Positions 7,368 to 16,263 of a stretch of 64,000 bases of DNA are shown here, one piece after another. The notes beneath the pieces were generated by a model. The model did not search any database and was not told the DNA's origin. It worked only from the letters and a program-made list of their open reading frames with translations. Both the position numbers and the translations under genes were made by a program. The stretch lies in the NCBI RefSeq assembly GCF_010723305.1, contig NZ_BLKW01000002.1, positions 930,001-994,000 of the forward strand, written 5' to 3'. Source of the DNA: Mycobacterium botniense. GTDB taxonomy: Bacteria; Actinomycetota; Actinomycetes; Mycobacteriales; Mycobacteriaceae. The first letter of the stretch is position 1. The number at the start of each line of letters is the position of its first letter.

Positions 7368-8159
7368 TTAGCTTGCGCCCGGAGCTGAAACGGCTGCCTG
7401 CGGGGGCCCGGGCAGAATGGGCTGACCGGGCACAGGCCCACTGGCCGGCACCGGATCGCTTGGCTGACCTTTACCCCGATAGCTCCCAGCCATGTCAATG
7501 AGCGGAGCACCCGCCGGCACCGGGGCACCCGCCGCTACCGGAGCACCTGCCGCTACCGGAGCCCCCGCCGGCACACCCGCCGCTACCGGAGCACCCGCCG
7601 GAACCGGAGCCCCCGCCGGCACACCCGCCGGAACCGGAGCCCCCGCCGGCACACCCGCCGGCACCGGAGCCCCCGCCGGCACACCCGCCGGCACCGGAGC
7701 CCCCGCCGGCACACCCGCCGGCACCGGAGCCCCCGCCGGGGCACCCGCGGGCACCGGAGCCCCCGCCGGCACACCCGCCGGAACCGGGGCACCCGCGGGA
7801 GCACCCGCCGCTACCGGTGCACCCGCGGCACTACCGGCCATCCCAGCGAGAGGAGCACTGGCCGCAGGAGGAACACACCCGCCCGCGGCCAGTGGTCCAC
7901 CCGCCGCTGCCGGTGGTGCACCCGCGGCCAGTGGTCCACCCGCCGCTGCTGGCGGTGCACCCGCGGCCAGTGGTCCACCCACCGCTGCCGGCGGTGCACC
8001 CGCCGCTGCCGGCGGTGCGGCTTCGCCCGCCTTACCTTGCATGCATGTGTAGCCGCCCGTCATCAGCGGGCTGGCCGCCGCGGTCGGGATCAACGCTATC
8101 GCGGCCCCGCACACGCCAGCGCTAATGACGGTGATGGTGAATCGATCGAAGATCGTCAT
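7368..8159 (-). CDS. secreted Ala/Pro/Gly/Val repeat protein
   Basis: A protein of about 263 residues. It has a clear signal peptide (ITVISAGVCGAAIALIP, cleavage after TAAA), a short Cys-containing segment, then low-complexity repeats of AAGAPPAAAGGPL and, later, PAGVPAGAPV. The C-terminus is a non-repetitive Pro-rich tail. ATG at 8159 is chosen because a purine-rich GGAG precedes it; an in-frame TTG lies one codon upstream. The opposite strand is also open across the repeat but has no signal peptide, so this strand is preferred. Repeat number is likely to vary between strains. Function is unknown; a wall-associated or surface-exposed stalk is plausible. Confidence 0.7.
   Translation of the reverse strand: MTIFDRFTITVISAGVCGAAIALIPTAAASPLMTGGYTCMQGKAGEAAPPAAAGAPPAAVGGPLAAGAPPAAAGGPLAAGAPPAAAGGPLAAGGCVPPAASAPLAGMAGSAAGAPVAAGAPAGAPVPAGVPAGAPVPAGAPAGAPVPAGVPAGAPVPAGVPAGAPVPAGVPAGAPVPAGVPAGAPVPAGAPVAAGVPAGAPVAAGAPVAAGAPVPAGAPLIDMAGSYRGKGQPSDPVPASGPVPGQPILPGPPQAAVSAPGAS
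7500..7815. repeat. GC-rich tandem repeat, about 30-bp units
   Basis: The segment is built of roughly 30-bp units around GCACACCCGCCGGCACCGG and CCCCCGCCG, with small variants, repeated about ten times. It lies wholly within the secreted repeat protein and encodes its PAGVPAGAPV unit. There are no unique spacers, so it is not a CRISPR. A second, looser GGTCCACCCGCCGCTG repeat follows at 7890-8020. Confidence 0.85.
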
Positions 8160-8487
8160 CAACGTCCACTCCTTTACCCGCGCTCAGATATTTCCGCAAT
8201 CAATAAGGCGCAGCAGAACCGCATAGCCGTATCGAGGTCGCGTTAGACGACCGACTAATTGTTAGCAGCTGCTGTGAAATACGCGGCGTGGCGCACCGCG
8301 CCGTTTCCAAATGGTGACGTTCGGTCTAGGCCGATCCGTCAAAAAGAGGTGCTTGACCGCAGGAGTTTTCCGACGGCGTCAGATGTCAGGACAATTCCGC
8401 ATGCCCAGACAAGCCTGCGCGGATGTCTTACGCCTCGGAGCCCTCGATGGCACTGCTGAGAACGTGCGTTGGATTCCAGTCATCGCC
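8160..8487. other. intergenic, no gene seen
   Basis: About 330 bases between two leftward genes. Short ORFs on the plus strand have no start-site support or recognisable motif. It presumably carries the promoter of the repeat-protein gene at its left end. Confidence 0.4.
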
Positions 8488-8883
8488 TTACGAAGTCGGC
8501 CCCGCCGTCTCCTCTGGATCGTCGAGGGCGCTCACCGCGATACCGTATGGCAGAAAGCGGACTTTGCGTTTGGGATCGGTGTTGTTCTTGTTCGCGCGTA
8601 AGGCATCCAGTTCTGTTGCGTAGACCTCTTCGACATGGGCACCGCCGTTATCGTCGACGGTATAGATCGCCCATACCCCGTCACCGGCCTCACCGGCGGT
8701 CTCCGGTTGTGAACGCGAGCGCCGCGCCATTTCTTCGAAAAAGGCCGTCCACCCGGCCCGGTCGCCAGGACCAGTGAAAAAGCGGCCTATCCGTTCGAAC
8801 GCCTCACGCAGTCCTTCGCCCGCGTCGCGGATCACGCGATCGAACTCTTCGGGAGTGAATCCAAACGGACCGTATTCACCCAT
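8488..8883 (-). CDS. conserved-looking mycobacterial hypothetical protein
   Basis: A 131-residue soluble protein. The N-terminal half is an amphipathic helical segment (FTPEEFDRVIRDAGEGLREA). The second half is a small beta-rich region (VWAIYTVDDNGGAHVEEVYA) ending in a strand RKVRFLPYGIAVS. No signal peptide or membrane segment. It starts 60 bases after the stop of the DUF7159-like gene on the same strand, so the two may be co-transcribed. No function is recognised. Confidence 0.6.
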   Translation of the reverse strand: MGEYGPFGFTPEEFDRVIRDAGEGLREAFERIGRFFTGPGDRAGWTAFFEEMARRSRSQPETAGEAGDGVWAIYTVDDNGGAHVEEVYATELDALRANKNNTDPKRKVRFLPYGIAVSALDDPEETAGPTS

Positions 8884-8943
8884 GGCGGCCTCCTGCCAGC
8901 TCAGAGCGGTAACACCCAGTGTGCGCGCGGCAGCCGCCGCGGG

Positions 8944-10356
8944 CTAGGGGCCCGGGGGCGGAGGTGGTGGCGGTGGATTGATCGGAATCGGCACCGTGAC
9001 GAACGGCAGACGCAGATACATGGTCATCGGCGGCATCCGCGGGGGAGGTGGTGGCGGGGGAGCTGCCGGAGGCGGCGGCGGGGGAGCTGCCGGGGGCGGC
9101 GGGGGTGGGGCGGCTGGTGGCGGGGCTTGGTCTTGCGGCGGTGGTACGTATACCGGAGCCCGCCGGGGCGGCGTCGGTCGAACCGGTGCCTCAGGCGGGA
9201 TGCTGCGAGGCGCTACCACCGGTGCTGGCTCGGGAATAGTTTCGGGTGCCGGCCCGGGGGCGACCGGCGCAGGTGGGGCCGCCGGCGCGGGTGCGGCGGG
9301 AGGTGGTGAGGGCGCAGCAGGCGGGGCCGCTGCGGGCGGCGGAGCGGCCGGCGGGGGCGGCGGGGCCTGCTTAGTCGGCAGGACGATATTCCCACTGGGG
9401 CCAGGGTGCTGACCGGCTGTCGGTCGGACATCGGCGGCAAGGGAAACCACCAGCGCCACAGCACCAATGGCGAAAAGCGCCGCCAGTGCGCTACCCGAGA
9501 GCACCAAACTTCGCCGTCGCGGCTGCCCACTGTCGTCCTCGTCCGCTACCTCGCTGTAGGCCAGCGCCCCCGAGCCGAAACCGGCATTCGCCACGACATC
9601 GATATAGGTCGGAGCGATGCTGTACGGGTTGACTTCGCCGGTGCCCGGATCTTGAGCGTAGGCCAGAGCCGCGGTGGATGAGGCGAACAGCGGCGCATTC
9701 GCCGACGCCAGCGCCGCCCCGCGGGCCAGCGCCATATCAGGCTCCTCTGGTGCACTCACCGGCAGCGAGATCGCCGACTCCAGCGCCGACTTGACCGGCA
9801 CGATATCAACCCCGCTTCCGACGACGAACACCCCGTCAGCCCTCGATTCCAGCGAATCCAGGCTGGTGATCATCGCGGTGAGCTCGTCCACCGCATCTGC
9901 GCGGATCAGCCGCCGGTGCAAATCGACAATGGAACCATCGGCCGCGTCGACCACTGCCAGTGTCGCACTCTCTGGCTCGACGAATAACAGCGCGATATGG
10001 CTGTAATTCATCACTGCGCCAACCGTCTGAGCCAATGCGGCCGCGGCGAGCAATGGAGCGACCAGCATCGTGTTACCCAACCCGCGGGCTGCGAGCACAT
10101 CCCGCAGCGAAGCGGCTTCGGCGGGATCGGTCCAGGTCACGCCGGTCGAGACCAGGCGGTAGCCGGCTTCCGTCGCACTTTCGCGGGTGCCTGAGATCGC
10201 CAAGACCACCTGCTGGGCGGCGTTGGGAGCGGTCTCGTCGTCTGTGGTGACCTCGAAGGTGTCTTCCTCGACGGTGACCCCGTCGGCGTTCTCGCCTTCG
10301 ATCAGCACCATGCGAACCATCGACGGTGCCGTCGATACGCCTAGAACGATGTCCAA
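8944..10356 (-). CDS. DUF7159-like membrane protein with ASKHA-like head and proline-rich outer tail
   Basis: A 470-residue protein in three parts. Residues 1-260 form an ATPase-fold-like domain (MDIVLGVSTAPSMVRMVLIE; FVEPESATLAVVDAADG; GVFVVGSGVDIVPVK) resembling actin/Hsp70-type folds but lacking clear phosphate loops. One membrane helix follows at about 282-308. Then comes a 150-residue Pro/Ala tail ending in LPFVTVPIPINPPPP. The topology is probably head inside, tail outside. The Hsp70-like gene upstream has the same plan and a similar C-terminal motif. The family is known to me only as a mycobacterial domain of unknown function; the name is tentative. Confidence 0.65.
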   Translation of the reverse strand: MDIVLGVSTAPSMVRMVLIEGENADGVTVEEDTFEVTTDDETAPNAAQQVVLAISGTRESATEAGYRLVSTGVTWTDPAEAASLRDVLAARGLGNTMLVAPLLAAAALAQTVGAVMNYSHIALLFVEPESATLAVVDAADGSIVDLHRRLIRADAVDELTAMITSLDSLESRADGVFVVGSGVDIVPVKSALESAISLPVSAPEEPDMALARGAALASANAPLFASSTAALAYAQDPGTGEVNPYSIAPTYIDVVANAGFGSGALAYSEVADEDDSGQPRRRSLVLSGSALAALFAIGAVALVVSLAADVRPTAGQHPGPSGNIVLPTKQAPPPPPAAPPPAAAPPAAPSPPPAAPAPAAPPAPVAPGPAPETIPEPAPVVAPRSIPPEAPVRPTPPRRAPVYVPPPQDQAPPPAAPPPPPPAAPPPPPPAAPPPPPPPRMPPMTMYLRLPFVTVPIPINPPPPPPPPGP

Positions 10357-10647
10357 TAGTCCTCCAAAGTCCTCAGCCGGCCACGGTCGGGGCGGAGGCG
10401 TGCACCGCGCCGGACTGTTCCGACGGCGTCACCGCAGGCGATACGGCGTACCAGCTGGGTTAGCTGGCTGTTATGAACTTCTGATCAGTCCGTGACGGAG
10501 AGTTATGGCAGGCCCCCGCCAACCTCGGTACTTCAACCCTACTCGCAGGTTTCCGCGTTGGGCCCCGATTCGATAGACAGGCTCGGAGCGCATAGCTGCA
10601 CATGTCGCCGAGAGTGGCCACCCGGGTGCACCGGCAGGTGCCGAATC
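10357..10647. other. intergenic between two leftward genes, no gene seen
   Basis: About 290 bases. I see no supported ORF or RNA. It separates the Hsp70-like gene from the DUF7159-like gene and may hold a promoter for the latter. Confidence 0.4.
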
Positions 10648-12489
10648 CTACGGCCGGTTTTGCGGAACCGGAACGGGTATCGGAACCGGCACCAGCGGGA
10701 GAGTCAACCATTCGGTCGTCATCGGCACCTTCGTGGTGGTGGTCGTCGGGACCGTGGTGGTGGCCGGCGGCTCGGTGGTTGTCGTGGTGGTGGTTGTCGT
10801 CATCGTGGTGGTGGTCATCGGTGGTGCCGTCGTCGTCGTGGTCGTCGGCGGAGGCTGGTATGTGGTGGTGCTGGTGACCGGGGGCGGAGGGGGAGGTGAG
10901 ACCTCGCTCGGTGTCGGTGCGATGCTCGGTGTTGGCACGACGCTGGGGGTGGGCTCGATGCTTGGCAGTGGCGACGGGACAGGGCTGGGCGCCGGTGGTT
11001 GGGAGCTGGGCGGGGGCGGCGCCACGCTGCTGCTGGGCGCGGGCGGAGCCTGGCGTTCAGTGGTGCTGGTGAGCGAGTAGACCACACCGCCGACGGAGAT
11101 CATCGCCACCAAAGCGGCGAGACCGACAACAAGCCGGGCCAGACGATACCGGCGACCGGGTCGGGGCTCAGCCGGCTCTATCTGCGGTGTATGGCCGGTG
11201 GGTGCCCCCTCCGGTGCGTAGGCTGTCGGTACAGCCCGGGTGAGGACCTCCTCGTACACTTCGGTGTAGGGCACCAGCTCGTCGTCGGTGTCATCGGCCT
11301 GCGACCACGCCAACTCCGGAACCGTCTCCGAAGCTGCGTCCTCCTCGACCACATCGACGGTGGGCAGGCCCAAAATGCTTGTGGTACCGCAACCATCGTC
11401 GCTACTATTGCCCACTACCGCGGCCATCGCCGTCGGCGCCTCGATCTCAGCGCCGGATTCGCCTGAGGCAAACAGCGCAGCGCCCACCGCCATCGCAAAC
11501 TCCGGTTGCGGGGCTGTCACGAGGTGTGTCCGTGTGTGAGACGAAAGATACTGCTCAACAAGGGGTATGTTGGCGCCACCACCGACGGCTACTAGCGCTG
11601 TGACGTCATTCCAGCCAATGTTGTTGCGCATCAACATGTCTTCAAAGGCCGTGATGACGCTGGCGATGCCGTCGTGCATCAAGGACTCCAGCTCATCACG
11701 CGTTACCTGGATGCTCGTGCGATATCCCGGCAACTCAGCGACGAGTTCGGTGATGGTCTGAGTAGAGAGAAACTCCTTGGCCTGACGGCATTCTTCGGTG
11801 AGCAGCGTCAGCTGTCCGACCGCGGTGGTACCGTCCGGGTCGCTCCCATTATGGCCGACGTTTTCCAACACATAAGCCAGCAGCGCCTGGTCGATTTGGG
11901 CACCGGAAAACTGTTGGTAGCGAACAGTTTCGCCAACAGGTGTAAAACCTGCCCCGGCATCTGCCAACGTCATTGTGGTGCCACCGCCGCCGAAGTCAAG
12001 CAATCCCACCACGCCGTGCGATGGCAGACCGACTTGGGAGTTCACTGCCGTCAACGCTGCCACAGCATCCGAAACCAGGCACGGTGCTACTCCGGTTCGG
12101 ACGAAACCGGCATGGGTGCGCAACCCCTCCTGCAACCCTCGCACCGCTGTGGATCCCCAATGGGCGGGGACGGCGATAGCGATCTCTGAGGTTGCCGGGT
12201 CAGCGCCGGCCGCCGACACCATGGCGTCTAGGGCCTCGACCAGCAGCAAATCGGGTTCGTGGGCAGACCCCTCACCGGACACCAACGCGACAGCGTCGCC
12301 GATTCGCTCCACGAACCCGCTGACCACCGTGCCGGGCTCAGTCAGGCCGGGATTCTCCGCGGGTGCGCCGATTTCGGGCGCGCGATGACTGAACAGGGTC
12401 AGCACAGCCCGACGCCGGACCGGTGGCGTCCCGTTACGAACCGCCACCAGGTTGGTAGTCCCAATCGACAACCCCAATGGGTCGTGCAT
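10648..12489 (-). CDS. Hsp70-family protein fused to a membrane anchor and Pro/Thr-rich tail
   Basis: A 613-residue protein. The N-terminal 360 residues carry Hsp70/DnaK-type nucleotide-binding signatures: LGLSIGTTNLVAVRNG (phosphate 1), GLLDFGGGGTTMTLAD (phosphate 2) and LVAVGGGANIPLVEQ (adenosine). There is no DnaK substrate-binding domain. Instead there is a linker, a basic stretch, one membrane helix (LVVGLAALVAMISVGGVVYS, near 450) and a tail of Pro/Ser then long Thr runs. The tail ends LTLPLVPVPIPVPVP. The Thr/Pro tail would be a good target for O-mannosylation. The plan is head in the cytoplasm, stalk outside. It lies upstream of the DUF7159-like gene with the same design. It is not the housekeeping DnaK. 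Confidence 0.8.
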   Translation of the reverse strand: MHDPLGLSIGTTNLVAVRNGTPPVRRRAVLTLFSHRAPEIGAPAENPGLTEPGTVVSGFVERIGDAVALVSGEGSAHEPDLLLVEALDAMVSAAGADPATSEIAIAVPAHWGSTAVRGLQEGLRTHAGFVRTGVAPCLVSDAVAALTAVNSQVGLPSHGVVGLLDFGGGGTTMTLADAGAGFTPVGETVRYQQFSGAQIDQALLAYVLENVGHNGSDPDGTTAVGQLTLLTEECRQAKEFLSTQTITELVAELPGYRTSIQVTRDELESLMHDGIASVITAFEDMLMRNNIGWNDVTALVAVGGGANIPLVEQYLSSHTRTHLVTAPQPEFAMAVGAALFASGESGAEIEAPTAMAAVVGNSSDDGCGTTSILGLPTVDVVEEDAASETVPELAWSQADDTDDELVPYTEVYEEVLTRAVPTAYAPEGAPTGHTPQIEPAEPRPGRRYRLARLVVGLAALVAMISVGGVVYSLTSTTERQAPPAPSSSVAPPPPSSQPPAPSPVPSPLPSIEPTPSVVPTPSIAPTPSEVSPPPPPPVTSTTTYQPPPTTTTTTAPPMTTTTMTTTTTTTTTEPPATTTVPTTTTTKVPMTTEWLTLPLVPVPIPVPVPQNRP

Positions 12490-12854
12490 AAACGATTACC
12501 TTGCAGCGTGAACGGTCGGCGGCTGGCCTCCACGATAACGGCCGGGGTGCTCTATCAACGTCAGACACACCGGGGCGTTGTGACGATCATCGGCGGTGCA
12601 CGCCGCCGTCTGTGCTGCGCCCGTGTCGCCGGCAGCTGTCTCTTCCCGAGTTGGGTCGACGTGGAACGCAGCGATAAACAAAAATAGATAAACAAAAATA
12701 TTGTGGTGCAGGGTAATAAGAAGACTAGCGTAGCGCCGACGCGCAGAGCCGATCTTCACCCGGCGGCAGTGGGCGCGATCGTTGGGGCTGCTGCTCTGAT
12801 GCACGGACCGCTCGCTGTAGGGTAACGACACAATCCAGCGGAAAGGGGCGGATC
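12490..12854. promoter_or_regulatory. divergent intergenic region with an AT-rich tandem repeat
   Basis: This 365-base gap lies between two divergent genes. At 12673-12700 there is a perfect tandem repeat of GATAAACAAAAATA (two 14-bp copies) inside an AT-rich patch in otherwise GC-rich DNA. A regulator or nucleoid-protein (Lsr2/EspR-type) site is possible. The gene at 12855 has GGAAAGGGG about 7 bases before its ATG. Confidence 0.4.
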
Positions 12855-14021
12855 ATGTCGGCGCTTCGTGCCTGCGGAATCGCCCTTGCCGGCGCCAGCA
12901 GTCTCCTCACCGTCACGCCGGTGCCAGCATCGCTTCCTGATGTTCACATTCCCGCCATCGTGCTCACCGCCGGCACGGGTCTGCCGGGCGCTGCCGGCGG
13001 CCTGATTGGCTTGACCAGCCCCTTGACCACAGCCTTGGGGTCCTCAGACACCCAAACCGGACTGTTGAGCGGGCTGCAGATCGAGAACATGGCCGGTGGG
13101 CTTGACCACCTCAACACTGCGCTGGGCGCGCCGACCGACTCCGGCAGCCTGCTGACCGCGTCGTCTGCCACTTCCCCTCTGGCCGATGTCGTCACCCCTT
13201 ACCTCGACCTGTTCACCCACACGCTCGCCGACCTGCACGCGATTGGGGCCGAACGGCTTGCCGACCCGGCGCCGATCCTGTCGGCGATCCTTGCCAACCA
13301 GGCCGGTTACGTCGAGCAGGTTCTGGCCAATCCGGCGTCGATCGGGGACATCCCCGGCGAGATCGCGGGCCACGCGGAAAACGTGTTCGCCGCCCTGGTC
13401 AACCCGCTCACGATCACCATCGATTACACGAGTTCGCCGAACACGATTGACATCACCTTTGGCGTGCCGTTGGAACTGCTGCTGGTTGAGCCGTCATTTC
13501 TGCTGGGCATCAACCTGGGGGCAGTGAAAACCATCGTGGCGGGGTTGACCAGCGGCGATCCCACGACGGCGCTGGCTGCGCTCATCGATGCTCCTGCCAC
13601 CCTCGTAAACGGTGTGCTCGACACCCTTTTCCTCCCTGACACGGACTTCAGCGCCACCCTTACCGGTGACCAGGTCGACCAGCTCAACCCGACGCTCATC
13701 GAGCTGGGGACGAACCCGATATCCGCCGGTCTCGGCATCACCCCATTTCCCACCGGAGCTACGGTCGACGCCACGGCTGGGCCGTTCGGCGGGCTGGTCG
13801 ACATCCTGGTCAACTATGTGCCTCAGCAGATCGGGGCGGCAGTTTCGACGACACTGGCCGACCAGGTGACGCCGGGAACCGTTGACATCGGAGCCGATAT
13901 CGTGAGTTACCTGTCGGGGTTGTTATCCGGTGCGGCAAGCGACCTCTGGTCAACAATGGCCGCCGACCTCGGCGCTCAGCTGCCCTCGCTGCTGATGGAC
14001 CCCCTCGCGTTGCTGCCGTGA
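12855..14021 (+). CDS. secreted hydrophobic mycobacterial protein, PPE-tail-like composition
   Basis: A 388-residue protein. The N-terminus is a signal-like segment (CGIALAGASSLLTVTPVPA). The body is rich in Ala, Leu, Pro, Thr and Gly, with PPE/PE-tail-like phrases such as NPLTITIDYTSSPNTIDITF, LAALIDAPATLVNGVLD and LLSGAASDLW. No PE or PPE domain is present, and no catalytic motif is visible. A good Shine-Dalgarno precedes the ATG. It converges on the 409-residue gene to its right. It may be a cell-surface or outer-layer protein; function is unknown. Confidence 0.6.
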   Translation: MSALRACGIALAGASSLLTVTPVPASLPDVHIPAIVLTAGTGLPGAAGGLIGLTSPLTTALGSSDTQTGLLSGLQIENMAGGLDHLNTALGAPTDSGSLLTASSATSPLADVVTPYLDLFTHTLADLHAIGAERLADPAPILSAILANQAGYVEQVLANPASIGDIPGEIAGHAENVFAALVNPLTITIDYTSSPNTIDITFGVPLELLLVEPSFLLGINLGAVKTIVAGLTSGDPTTALAALIDAPATLVNGVLDTLFLPDTDFSATLTGDQVDQLNPTLIELGTNPISAGLGITPFPTGATVDATAGPFGGLVDILVNYVPQQIGAAVSTTLADQVTPGTVDIGADIVSYLSGLLSGAASDLWSTMAADLGAQLPSLLMDPLALLP

Positions 14022-14283
14022 TGATTTGGGACTGCCGGTAGCGGTGCGTACCCAAACGTGGTCACCGGGCGATTGTTTGCCGCTTGGCTGATCTACACCG
14101 AGTCGCCGATGTCTGCGCTCCACAAGGTGATGGTCACCCCCGGCGGGGGGTCGCTCAGCCCGTGCGGCCGGTAAACGACCAACCACAGGCAGAACACCAA
14201 TCACAATGCCGCACAACATCATACGAAGGTCACTACGCTGCACGCCCGCACCGCTACCGCGCGGTGTGACACCGGAGAAGCGC

Positions 14284-15513
14284 TCAGACCACAGTGAGCG
14301 GCAAGGATCGCCGCGGCTGAAACTGAAATGTCGACCCACGGCTGACCTTGGTTACCGAAACCTCAGGCAGTTCCGCGGCCGCGGTGTCGGTGTGCACCAG
14401 TTCGGCAGTCCAATCGGTGCGCGTCCCGGTGACCTGCACGCTAACATGCGGATCAACCGCAGTGGCGATGGCCTGCACAGGCTGGATGGACTCAGGTGAA
14501 CACAGCGAGATCCAGGCGCCGTCGTCGTGCGCCGGTGACTGGTGCACAACCAGCTTCCCCCGCCCGATTTCAGCGCTGACATAACCGGCGGGATTGACCA
14601 GCGGGTGCAGTTCTAACACGGCTGACACCCCGTCGATGCCGCCGGCCAGCGACAGCGCACGCTGAATCCGCTCAGCGCCCAGCCCGGCCACGCCGGTCAG
14701 CTGGCGGATCCCGATGGATTCAGCCAGCACGGCGTCGGCTCGTGCCCGCAGCGCGACCGCGAATGACAGGTACAACAGATGCATCTGCAGACACACCTCG
14801 TCGGCGATGCGCACCAACGCCGAATGCGAAAACGCGCCGAAGTCCAGATCCGAGAGCAGTGGCCCCGAATAGTCTGGAAGCCCCTCCTGCGATCGGTCGA
14901 TCGCATCCAGTTGCCATGTAGCGGCACGGGTTTGGCTGACCACTTGGAGGGCGGGAATACTCTTGGCCGGCGGGTGGGACTCGTCGATGGTGACGGTCCA
15001 TGCACAATGCGGATGCCGATCCGGCGGCACCCGGGGCGGGCGGTGCAGGGGCCGCATCCGCGCCCGCGGATTGGTGGCCACCGCGGTGGCGTCGAATGTC
15101 GGGTCTTCGATGGTGTGGCACATGCCGAAGACGTAGTCCTCACCCATCGGCTCCACATCCAGCAGCGCACCGCAGTGGTCGAGGTGAAACTCGCCGTGCC
15201 GACGGTCGTGGACGGTGTAGCGGAAATCCATGAACTGCGGTGGGGCACCGATGTCGAGCTGCAGACCTTTGAAAATAGTGGGCACGTCGTCGCCCTCGAA
15301 GTTCAGTGCTCGCTGCATCCGTTTGGTGTAGATGGGGCTGGCGCCGGCCCACTCCTCGATGGCGATTTGCACCATCTGCTCGTGGCCGAACTGCTGGATA
15401 CACCAAGCCATCCCGGAACGGTCGATCAGATGTCCGATGAGCAGCAGCTCCGGGACCAGCGCGGCCAGCTCGCCGCGGGACAGCCGCGCATAGCGGCTGC
15501 GGGACTCACTCAC
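14284..15513 (-). CDS. conserved protein of unknown function with a His-rich centre
   Basis: A 409-residue soluble protein that starts with GTG (MSESRSRYARLSRGELAAL). The first third is helical (SGMAWCIQQFGHEQMVQI). The middle carries EFHLDHCGALLDVEPMGED and VFGMCHTIEDPTFDA, with His, Asp and Cys that could bind metal or thiol substrates; this stretch resembles hydrolase-like proteins of the L-2-amino-thiazoline-carboxylate hydrolase type, but only weakly. The C-terminal third is a mixed alpha/beta region. It is convergent with the secreted protein on its left. I do not recognise a characterised homologue. Confidence 0.55.
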   Translation of the reverse strand: MSESRSRYARLSRGELAALVPELLLIGHLIDRSGMAWCIQQFGHEQMVQIAIEEWAGASPIYTKRMQRALNFEGDDVPTIFKGLQLDIGAPPQFMDFRYTVHDRRHGEFHLDHCGALLDVEPMGEDYVFGMCHTIEDPTFDATAVATNPRARMRPLHRPPRVPPDRHPHCAWTVTIDESHPPAKSIPALQVVSQTRAATWQLDAIDRSQEGLPDYSGPLLSDLDFGAFSHSALVRIADEVCLQMHLLYLSFAVALRARADAVLAESIGIRQLTGVAGLGAERIQRALSLAGGIDGVSAVLELHPLVNPAGYVSAEIGRGKLVVHQSPAHDDGAWISLCSPESIQPVQAIATAVDPHVSVQVTGTRTDWTAELVHTDTAAAELPEVSVTKVSRGSTFQFQPRRSLPLTVV

Positions 15514-15749
15514 GCCTTCACGATAGCCAGTTCTCGCCTGCGCTCATCAGGCGGTGCACCGGAGTGCCGACACCGGCGTCACGTGCGCTGCGGCGAGTGC
15601 ACGCGGAGGACGTGGCTTTGGCTGCCGATCGCCACCCGCCGGCCACGCCAGACCGGGCCGAGCCTGTGTGAGTGGTCGGCGGCGTGCGAGCGGCCCAGAG
15701 GCCGCACCCGATGGCCCGTCCTCCACCCGGGGCGTGCTGCAATGTCGGG

Positions 15750-16223
15750 ATGAGCCCTCACGATGTCATCGCCGACATAGCAGCGATCAAACAGGTCAAA
15801 TACCGCTACCTGCGGGCGCTGGACACCAAGCACTGGGACGATTTCGCCGCCACGCTGACCGAGGATGTCCGCGGCGACTACGGGTCGTCGGTCGGCGAAG
15901 AGCTGCACTTCACCAACCGCGCCGATTTGGTGGACTATATGCGCTCAGCGCTCGGACCGGCCATCATCACCGAACATCGGGTGACGCACCCGGAGATCGC
16001 GGTCACCGGCGATGAGGCAGTGGGCAGCTGGTATCTCCAGGACCGCGTCATCGTCCCCGATCTCAAGTTCATGTTGATCGGCGCGGCGTTCTACCACGAC
16101 CGCTACCGCCGTACCGACCAGGGCTGGAAGATCAGCGCCACCGGCTACGACCGCACCTATGAGGCGACAATGTCGTTGGCGGGCAGCGACTTTAAGGTCA
16201 CACCCGGGCCCGCGCTGGCCTGA
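15750..16223 (+). CDS. SnoaL-like / NTF2-fold protein
   Basis: A protein of 157 residues starting at MSPHDVIADIAAIKQVKYRY. The frame is open further upstream, but this ATG opens the usual helix of the family. The pattern (helix IAAIKQVKYRYLRALDTKHW, then DDFAATLTEDVRGDY, a beta-rich half with AVGSWYLQDRV and FYHDRYRRTDQGWKISATGY) fits SnoaL-like NTF2-fold proteins. These include cyclases, isomerases, dehydratases and ligand binders. There is no signal peptide. Single gene, divergent from the leftward 409-residue gene. The substrate cannot be told from the sequence. Confidence 0.8.
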   Translation: MSPHDVIADIAAIKQVKYRYLRALDTKHWDDFAATLTEDVRGDYGSSVGEELHFTNRADLVDYMRSALGPAIITEHRVTHPEIAVTGDEAVGSWYLQDRVIVPDLKFMLIGAAFYHDRYRRTDQGWKISATGYDRTYEATMSLAGSDFKVTPGPALA

Positions 16224-16263
16224 GACGCCGAGATCGCTGGGCGCGGCCGGCCGCGGATGGTCC

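Noticed and set aside
7500..8030. CRISPR-like repeat array
   Set aside because: Repeats abut each other with no unique spacers and encode protein; no cas genes are near.
7492..8052. Plus-strand ORF of 186 residues (repeated APAGT units)
   Set aside because: Antisense to the repeat protein, which has a signal peptide and start-site support; the plus frame is open because of the repeat.
8978..9412. Plus-strand Gly-rich ORF of 144 residues
   Set aside because: Mirror of the proline-rich tail of the DUF7159-like protein on the other strand.
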